Assembly (NCBI RefSeq): GCF_021729865.1
Contig: NZ_CP063400.1
Span: forward strand, 1,550,001 to 1,614,000
DNA: 64,000 bases
Direction of reading: 5' to 3'
From: Hydrogenophaga sp. SL48
Lineage (GTDB): Bacteria > Pseudomonadota > Gammaproteobacteria > Burkholderiales > Burkholderiaceae_C
The notes beneath the pieces were generated by a model. The model made no database searches, was not told the DNA's origin, and saw only the letters and a list, made by a program, of their open reading frames with translations. Shown here piece by piece: positions 58,944 to 64,000 of this stretch; the stretch's first letter is position 1, and each line of letters starts with the position of its first letter. The translations under genes and the position numbers were made by a program.

Positions 58944-59831
58944 ATGCCGTCCACAGCTTTCCCTTCTTTAGTTCGGCTGCAAGGCCTCGACCGCTCAGAC
59001 CGTGTTCAGACCTACGCTCAAGTCGCCGAGACTGTGCTGCGCGTCCAAACAGCCCTTGAGACACGAGGCTTTAAGTGCCGACCTAACAGCGCACTTGGCT
59101 CGTTGTTTCGGAAGGCCCAAGTACTGAACGAGCAGTGGGAAGCCCAAACCAACGGACAAGACATCCTGACTTTGATGCAGGCTGATGAAGCTGTTCGCAT
59201 CGCGCAGGCCGTCGAAGCAGTGCTTCACGAACCCGAAGCCGAAGAGGCGATTCGACGCATCACCAAGAGCGACATGCACTTGTCTACGCGGCAGCCATCG
59301 CAGGGGAAAGACGCGCTATGGGAACTCGACCTCCATCTGTTTCTGAAAAACCGCAAAGTGCCCGTGAGGATCCACGAGCCGGACCTCGTTGTGAAACTTT
59401 CTGACTTCCTTGGTGATTACGGCGTGGCCTGTAAGAAGGTCTACTCTGAGGACAGTGTCGAAAAGCAGCTTCAGAAAGGATGTCGGCAACTGCGTGCGAC
59501 GGGGGTACCTGGTGTCGTTGCATTCAATCTGGACGACATCACGCCGCAACGCTCCATCTTGGCTAAACCCACGCGTCTGGCGACGAATGACTCGCTCCAT
59601 GGGCTGAATATCGCGTTCATAGAACGGCATCGAATCGTGCTGCAAGAGGCGGTAGTGTCAGGTGCCTGCGACGCGATCTTGCTGGCGACAGCGGTGCAGG
59701 CAGACATCGAAGGAATGTCTCCGCGCTTCAATCGGGTCACCGAGTTCACGCTATGGACTGTCAATGAAGCAGGAGCCGCAACCCGCATGCGAATCGCAGC
59801 GCTGCGTCGCCTTATCGACGGCACCCTATAG
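58944..59831 (+). CDS. Putative PD-(D/E)XK nuclease-like protein beside mrr
   Basis: 295 residues from ATG 58944; the frame is open further back and overlaps mrr. ALWELDLHLFLKNRKVPVRIHEPDLVV then YGVACKKVYSE has the E...PD...CKK order of PD-(D/E)XK nucleases (about residues 130-175). The rest is helical and unassigned. It may work with Mrr in defence; inferred. Confidence 0.65.
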   Translation: MPSTAFPSLVRLQGLDRSDRVQTYAQVAETVLRVQTALETRGFKCRPNSALGSLFRKAQVLNEQWEAQTNGQDILTLMQADEAVRIAQAVEAVLHEPEAEEAIRRITKSDMHLSTRQPSQGKDALWELDLHLFLKNRKVPVRIHEPDLVVKLSDFLGDYGVACKKVYSEDSVEKQLQKGCRQLRATGVPGVVAFNLDDITPQRSILAKPTRLATNDSLHGLNIAFIERHRIVLQEAVVSGACDAILLATAVQADIEGMSPRFNRVTEFTLWTVNEAGAATRMRIAALRRLIDGTL

Positions 59832-59957
59832 AGACCGGGGTCGGGAGATGAAACCCGATAGATAAGATCGCCTGGATGCGGCAAGCTGACGTCGCAAGAG
59901 GTTGGCGGTGGTCTGCAGCCAACCAGATCCACCCGGTCGGTCACCCGCGCAATCCAC

Positions 59958-60692
59958 TCACCGCCGTATCTCGTCAAACCCCGCCGCCATGGCCTCGCGC
60001 TCGTCCCAATCCACCGCCGCCTCCGCCAGCGGATCAGCGCCCTGCAACCAGGCGGCTTGCGCATCCGGCGCGTCCAGCGCCAGCACCAGGGCGTGGTTCA
60101 GTTCGTAGGCGCCCCAGGCCAGACCCTGCTGGCGCAGGGCGGCCTGCAAGGCCGACTGCAGCAGCATGCGCACCATCCGGTGCGGCCCGGAAAACGGCAC
60201 CTCGCTCACGCGCCCGGCCGCGGCGTCCACGCAGGCGCGCCGGTCGTGCGAGGCGTGGCCCCGGCAGGCCAGCGGTCGCGCGCGGTGGATCAGGCACACG
60301 CCCTTGACCACGAAGGCGCAGCGCCGGTGCATGGTCACGCGCGCCGTTTCGTCCTGCCCCCGGGTGGCGGCGTCGGTTTCGCGCACAGCGGTGATGAGGT
60401 GAATGCCGTGGCTGGCCAGCGTGGGCGCGGTGGCGCGCAGGTAGTTGGCCAGCACAAACACCTCGGGCGCGAGCGCGGTGACGCGCAGCGTGCAGCAGCT
60501 GGCGCAGCCTTTGCCGCAGGCCACGGGCGGCTGGCCCTCGCACTGGATCGCCACGTTGCCGTCGAAGCTGTCCCAGGCCTGCAGCAGCGCGGCCTCGGGG
60601 CCGGCGGTGGCGAGCGTGTGTTCAAAGGCGCCGCGCTGCTGGCGGAAGAGGGCTTCGGCGCCGTGCTCGTCGGGGGTGGTCTGTTCTGGCAT
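59958..60692 (-). CDS. YkgJ-family cysteine cluster protein
   Basis: 244 residues. Cysteine pattern ACGKGCASCCTLRVT, RCAFVVKGVCLIHRARPLACRGHAS fits the YkgJ zinc/iron binding family. It is last in the draT operon, 20 bases after the ohr-type gene. Function of the family unknown. Confidence 0.85.
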   Translation of the reverse strand: MPEQTTPDEHGAEALFRQQRGAFEHTLATAGPEAALLQAWDSFDGNVAIQCEGQPPVACGKGCASCCTLRVTALAPEVFVLANYLRATAPTLASHGIHLITAVRETDAATRGQDETARVTMHRRCAFVVKGVCLIHRARPLACRGHASHDRRACVDAAAGRVSEVPFSGPHRMVRMLLQSALQAALRQQGLAWGAYELNHALVLALDAPDAQAAWLQGADPLAEAAVDWDEREAMAAGFDEIRR

Positions 60693-60712
60693 GGGCGAAA
60701 CCTCTCAAGCGG

Positions 60713-61150
60713 TCATGCGGTCACCGGCGTGTCCAGCACCGCCTTGAGGTTGAGGCTCATGTTGGTCTTGGTCGCGTCGGCGTAGGGGCAGATGCCCTTG
60801 GCGCGTTCCATCAGGCTGTCGGCCGTGACCTGGTCCAGCGGGCCGGCCAGCGTGGCCGTGAGGCTGAGCGCCATGCGGTAGGCGCCTTCGAAGTTCACGT
60901 ACATCGACAGCGTGGCCTCGACGTAGCAGCCGCGCAGCGGCAGCTTGTCGGCCTTGGCGATGTGGCGGATGGAGTGTTCGAAACAGGCCGCGAAGGCGGC
61001 CGCGAACAGCATCTCGGGGTTCGGGCCTTCGCCGCTGCCGCCCATCTCTTTGGGCACGGCGAGCTTGAGCTTGAAGCTGCCGTCTTCGCTCTGCACCTGA
61101 CCACCGCGACCACCCTGGGTCAGCATGGTTGTTTTGTAGACGAGGTCCAT
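60713..61150 (-). CDS. Ohr/OsmC-family peroxiredoxin
   Basis: 145 residues. Conserved cysteines in FAACFEHSI (about 57) and GICPYADATK (about 125) are the Ohr catalytic pair. Ohr reduces organic hydroperoxides with lipoylated partners. It starts one base after the fmdB-type stop. Presence in the operon suggests peroxide protection of nitrogenase. Confidence 0.9.
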   Translation of the reverse strand: MDLVYKTTMLTQGGRGGQVQSEDGSFKLKLAVPKEMGGSGEGPNPEMLFAAAFAACFEHSIRHIAKADKLPLRGCYVEATLSMYVNFEGAYRMALSLTATLAGPLDQVTADSLMERAKGICPYADATKTNMSLNLKAVLDTPVTA

Positions 61151-61151
61151 G

Positions 61152-61400
61152 TCAAACGCTCTTTCCTTTGAGCAGCCGCGCCTTTTCGGACGGGCTGTAG
61201 TTGTTGAAGTGGCCCTGTGCCGCAGCGAGCCGGCGGTTGGACATGCGGATGGCTTCGATCTTGCCGGCCGGGGCGATGCGCGAGACGCACTTCTCCAGCT
61301 CGGTGCTCGCGCAGTGCGGGCAGGTGGGCACCGTGCTGGAACGCACCAGCAGCTCGAACTCGGCCTGGCAGGCTTTGCAGTGGTAGTCAAACATGGGCAT
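61152..61400 (-). CDS. FmdB-family zinc ribbon protein
   Basis: 82 residues. MPMFDYHCKACQAEFELLV and TCPHCAST give the CxxC...CxxC zinc ribbon. It overlaps the nifO-like gene by 14 bases. FmdB-like proteins act as putative regulators; role here unknown. Confidence 0.88.
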   Translation of the reverse strand: MPMFDYHCKACQAEFELLVRSSTVPTCPHCASTELEKCVSRIAPAGKIEAIRMSNRRLAAAQGHFNNYSPSEKARLLKGKSV

Positions 61401-61836
61401 GTTGGCCTCCGGTGGGGGTGGAACAAGACTTGGTGGGCGAGGCGCAGCCTTCCAGCGAGCTCGGGCGCTGCGCCGAGGGCACGAGGCCGATCCAGGCCGT
61501 GACCGCCGCGGTGTCGAAACCGACATGGCGGCTGCCGTCGGCGGCGTTCAGCATCAGCGGGCGGCGGATCAGCAATGGCTCGGAAATCAGCAGAGCGAGG
61601 GCGGCCTCGGCGTTCAGCGCCTCGGGCACCACCTCGCCGCTCTTGATGCGCGGGGCGGCGCGGTTGAACCACTCGGGCACGGACAGCGGTGCGAGAAACG
61701 CGAGCAGGGCCTCGGGTGTCCAGTGGGCGGTCAGCAGGTTGCGCCGCTCCAGCGTGTGGCCGGCGGCCTGGAGCACCGCGCGCTGGCGCGCGTTGCCGCC
61801 GCAGCCGGGCTTTTCAAAGAAGGTGATGTGGCTCAT
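61387..61836 (-). CDS. Nitrogenase-associated ArsC-like protein (NifO family)
   Basis: 149 residues. ITFFEKPGCGGNARQRAVLQAAGH and the SVPEWFNRAAPRIKSG and SEPLLIRRPLM segments match the nitrogenase-associated subfamily of the arsenate-reductase-like fold. In Azotobacter the relative NifO influences molybdenum/nitrate partitioning. It overlaps the rhodanese/ankyrin gene by four bases and has an extension with two cysteines at the C-terminus. Confidence 0.85.
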   Translation of the reverse strand: MSHITFFEKPGCGGNARQRAVLQAAGHTLERRNLLTAHWTPEALLAFLAPLSVPEWFNRAAPRIKSGEVVPEALNAEAALALLISEPLLIRRPLMLNAADGSRHVGFDTAAVTAWIGLVPSAQRPSSLEGCASPTKSCSTPTGGQHAHV

Positions 61837-62660
61837 GTGGGGCTTTCGCTGGGGGCGGGTTGGCGCGCGGGGCGCAGCAGGCGCAGGCATTCCAGGCTGG
61901 CGGCCATGTCGAGCGCGCTGAAATCGTCTTGCGTGCGCAGGCTGGCGTCGGCGCCGAGCGCAAGCAGCTGGCGCAGCACGGCGGCCTTGCCGCTGCTGGA
62001 GGCGTACATCAGCGCGGTGGCGCCGGTGGTGTTGGTCTGGTCGATGGGCACGCCTGCGCGCACCAGGCGCTGAATGCCCGAGAGATCGCCGTGCACGCAG
62101 GCCAGCCAGAGCGCGTTGTTGCCGTCGCGGTTGACCGCGTTGAGCGTGACGCCCTGTTGAAGCAGGGCGCTCACGGTGGCGGCGTCGCCGCGCCAGGCCG
62201 CGAGCATCAGGGGCGTGTTGCCGTGGGGGCCGCGCGCATCGGGATCGTCGAAGCCTTCGGCGCGCAGCCAGTCCGACAGCGCTTGCGCGGGTGGTTTGCG
62301 TGGCGGTGCGGGCGGAGGCGGTGGGGGCGCTGCAGGGGCTGGTGCGTTCTGCGCCGCGACCCATGCCGCCTGGCCACCGATGAGGTCGCGGACCTCGGTG
62401 AAACCGAAGTCGGCAAACATCTGAGCCCACGTCTGGCTGGCGTTGCCGTGGTGGCAGTAGATCAACACGGGGCGGGTGCGGGCGGTGCGCAGCAACAGGG
62501 TGTCCTGGTTGTCGCTGCAGAGCCGCACGGCACCGGGCCAGCCGTCGCGCTCATGGCTGGCGGCATCGCGCGCGTCGAGCAGCAGGGCGTTGGGGTGGGC
62601 CGCGCACCAGGGGCCGAGCTCGGCCACGGTGAGACGGCGGAAGACGCGTTGGCCTTTCAT
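61833..62660 (-). CDS. Rhodanese-ankyrin fusion protein
   Basis: 275 residues from ATG 62660. Rhodanese domain (about 5-105) with the active-site loop YCHHGNASQTW (Cys about 70), a Pro-rich linker (about 107-125), then four ankyrin repeats (HGNTPLMLAAWRGDAATVSALLQQG; DGNNALWLACVHGDLSGIQRLV; TGATALMYASSSGKAAVLRQLL). Probably carries sulfane sulfur to a protein partner held by the ankyrin part. Overlaps draG by four bases. Confidence 0.9.
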   Translation of the reverse strand: MKGQRVFRRLTVAELGPWCAAHPNALLLDARDAASHERDGWPGAVRLCSDNQDTLLLRTARTRPVLIYCHHGNASQTWAQMFADFGFTEVRDLIGGQAAWVAAQNAPAPAAPPPPPPAPPRKPPAQALSDWLRAEGFDDPDARGPHGNTPLMLAAWRGDAATVSALLQQGVTLNAVNRDGNNALWLACVHGDLSGIQRLVRAGVPIDQTNTTGATALMYASSSGKAAVLRQLLALGADASLRTQDDFSALDMAASLECLRLLRPARQPAPSESPT

Positions 62661-63616
62661 GGGCGGGGCTCCGGGCAGGGGGGGGTGCTGGCGATGTGTG
62701 CGTCCGTCGGGCCACGCGAGAGCGCGAGCAGGCCGCTGCACTGGTCGGTGATGTCCCTCACGGTCTGCGGCTTCAGGCGCTGCAGCCAGCGCCGGGGCAG
62801 GGCGGCCGCGCCGCAGCGCGCACCTGCCAGCATGCCGATCAGGGCGCCGGTGGTGTCGGCGTCGTCGCCCTGGTTCACGGTGGCGATCAGTGCTTCTTCG
62901 AAGTCGTTGTGCCGGGTGTAGAAGTGCAACACGGTCTGCACCGTGTCCACCACATAGGCCGTGGCGTGGCCGCGGTACGGTGCAAAGTTGAAGGCCGGGT
63001 GCTGCTCGATCCAGCGGTGAATCCAGAGCAGGCTGTCCACCTGGCTGGCGCCATCGATGAGCTGGCGCACAAGGTGGCCAAACCCCAGCGTGGCGGCGTC
63101 GGACAGCGGGTGGTGGTGCGTCAGCCGCGCCTGCGCGATGGACAGGCGCTCGAAGGCGGCGTCGTTGCCCAGCGTGGCCAGGGCGACGGGCAGGTTGCGC
63201 ATCAGCGCGCCGTTGCCGCCGTCGCCTGCGTTGTACGGGCCGGAGAGACTGTGTTCGTGGAGGTAACGCAAGATGCCGCGCCGGCAGGTGTTGCCGATGT
63301 CCACCGGCTTGGCCTGGAACCACTTCACGAAGGCCTGGCCGATGGCGTGCACCAGTGCGTCGTCGCCCAGGGCGTGGGCCTGCTGGGCCTGCGGGCCGCC
63401 TCGCAGCAGGGCCTCACCGAGAGCCAGGCACATGGTGGTGTCGTCGGTGACCTGGCCGCGCGCGAGCTTGAGCCAGCCGCCGCCCACGATGTCGCGGTGC
63501 ACGCCGTATTGCAGGGCGATCTCACGCGGGCGCATGAACTCCACCGTGGCGCCCAGCGCATCGCCGATGGCGAGACCCAGGTAGGCGCCGAGCACCTTGT
63601 CGAAGCGATCATTCAT
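62657..63616 (-). CDS. draG: DraG, ADP-ribosyl-[dinitrogen reductase] hydrolase
   Basis: 319 residues from ATG 63616. GAYLGLAIGDALGATVEFM, TDDTTMCLAL and GDDADTTGALIGMLAGARCG carry the two-metal site of ADP-ribosylglycohydrolases. It removes ADP-ribose from the Fe protein to restore nitrogenase activity. It overlaps draT by eight bases. Confidence 0.95.
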   Translation of the reverse strand: MNDRFDKVLGAYLGLAIGDALGATVEFMRPREIALQYGVHRDIVGGGWLKLARGQVTDDTTMCLALGEALLRGGPQAQQAHALGDDALVHAIGQAFVKWFQAKPVDIGNTCRRGILRYLHEHSLSGPYNAGDGGNGALMRNLPVALATLGNDAAFERLSIAQARLTHHHPLSDAATLGFGHLVRQLIDGASQVDSLLWIHRWIEQHPAFNFAPYRGHATAYVVDTVQTVLHFYTRHNDFEEALIATVNQGDDADTTGALIGMLAGARCGAAALPRRWLQRLKPQTVRDITDQCSGLLALSRGPTDAHIASTPPCPEPRP

Positions 63617-64000
63617 AACGCGCCACCACGTCGTAGTCGCCACCGAGGGCGATCACCTCCTGCTCGCCCTGCAGCACATGGCCCGGCAGCAGGCCGGGGA
63701 ACACCAGCAGTTTGCTGCGCGGCACCAGCAGCTCGAACACCCAGTCGCCAAAACAAGAGGCGTCTTCGGGGCTGAGGCTGAAGGACACCACGTTGTTGAG
63801 CCGCACGCGGCACTGGCGCCCGCGCAGGGAACCGCTCAGCAGCTGCTCTTCCACCCGGTTGCTGCCGCGCCAGAGCCGCAGGTGGCGGCCCTGCATCTGA
63901 GGCGCTGGCAGCGGGAAACGGGCCAGCGCCCACTGGCAGAACTCGTACAGCAGGTCGAGCTGCTGGTGGATGTTGTTGCTGTGGTGGCGGCTGCTGGCTT
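63609..64000 (-). CDS. draT: DraT, dinitrogen reductase ADP-ribosyltransferase (partial)
   Basis: C-terminal 129 codons; the start is outside the window. Visible: HLRLWRGSNRVEEQ (Arg of the NAD site), VSFSLSPEDASCFGDWVFELLVPRSKLLVF and LLPGHVLQGEQEVIALGGDYDVV. DraT inactivates Fe protein by ADP-ribosylation when fixed nitrogen or darkness/anoxia signals arrive. Confidence 0.93.
   Translation of the reverse strand, partial: ASSRHHSNNIHQQLDLLYEFCQWALARFPLPAPQMQGRHLRLWRGSNRVEEQLLSGSLRGRQCRVRLNNVVSFSLSPEDASCFGDWVFELLVPRSKLLVFPGLLPGHVLQGEQEVIALGGDYDVVARYE

Overview
This 64 kb, GC-rich (mid-60s %) window is from a nitrogen-fixing betaproteobacterium of the order Burkholderiales. Gene content, codon bias and many short palindromic intergenic repeats point to the family Comamonadaceae (Hydrogenophaga/Rhodoferax/Polaromonas-like); the genus is inference. 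It is a large accessory part of a nif region. nifHDK, nifEN and nifU are not in the window. The right edge cuts draT, so nifHDK may lie just beyond it.

Left part (1-12.8 kb). An operon on the minus strand reads nifV-cysE-nifW-fixA-fixB-fixC and leaves the window inside fixC. A perfect sigma-54 promoter and a NifA site precede nifV. Upstream lies a second minus-strand operon, iscS-iscU-erpA/iscA-iscA-hscA-fdx. It also has a perfect sigma-54 promoter and lacks iscR and hscB, so it looks like an Fe-S assembly line dedicated to nitrogenase. Divergent from it is nifA, of the oxygen-sensitive type with the linker cysteine motif. An IS5-type element sits two bases after nifA.

13.9-25.9 kb is not nif. 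It holds an AraC regulator, an aldehyde dehydrogenase, a GMC alcohol oxidase, a complete branched-chain-type ABC transporter, a repeated periplasmic protein, a TauE-type permease and a LysR regulator.

26.3-37.4 kb is a long plus-strand nif operon under a sigma-54 promoter with a NifA site: nifB, fdxN, iscA-nif, a TPR protein, an LRV FeS protein, two nifZ genes, nifS, nifT and several little-studied genes. The latter are a DegT-type protein without its PLP lysine, a SIR2-like protein, a 2Fe-2S ferredoxin and an amine-oxidase-like flavoprotein. After a 0.56 kb repeat comes a molybdenum operon: a ModE/Mop remnant-like protein, a NifX-like protein and modABC. It has a sigma-54-like promoter and a possible ModE box.

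41.4-46 kb is an AT-richer foreign islet with two HEPN-like genes and a small cassette ending in an Abi-alpha (DUF4393) gene. A second IS5-type element splits that gene at codon 11. 46-60 kb is ordinary accessory chromosome: a GST broken by a repeat, a DUF2779 nuclease, a UPF0149/SEC-C protein, a methyltransferase, LysR regulators, an isocitrate-dehydrogenase-like enzyme, a spermidine-synthase-like protein, an EamA exporter, and an Mrr endonuclease with a second nuclease-like gene. It contains several decayed gene fragments. The right end (60-64 kb, minus strand) is a tightly overlapping operon draT-draG-rhodanese/ankyrin-nifO-like-fmdB-ohr-ykgJ, which controls and supports nitrogenase.

Two repeat types recur. 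One is a roughly 565 bp non-coding element with inverted-repeat architecture, in two copies (5112-5680 and 37459-38020). The other is a set of 70-120 bp palindromic REP-like elements, one of which breaks a GST gene and one of which has become part of a permease gene.
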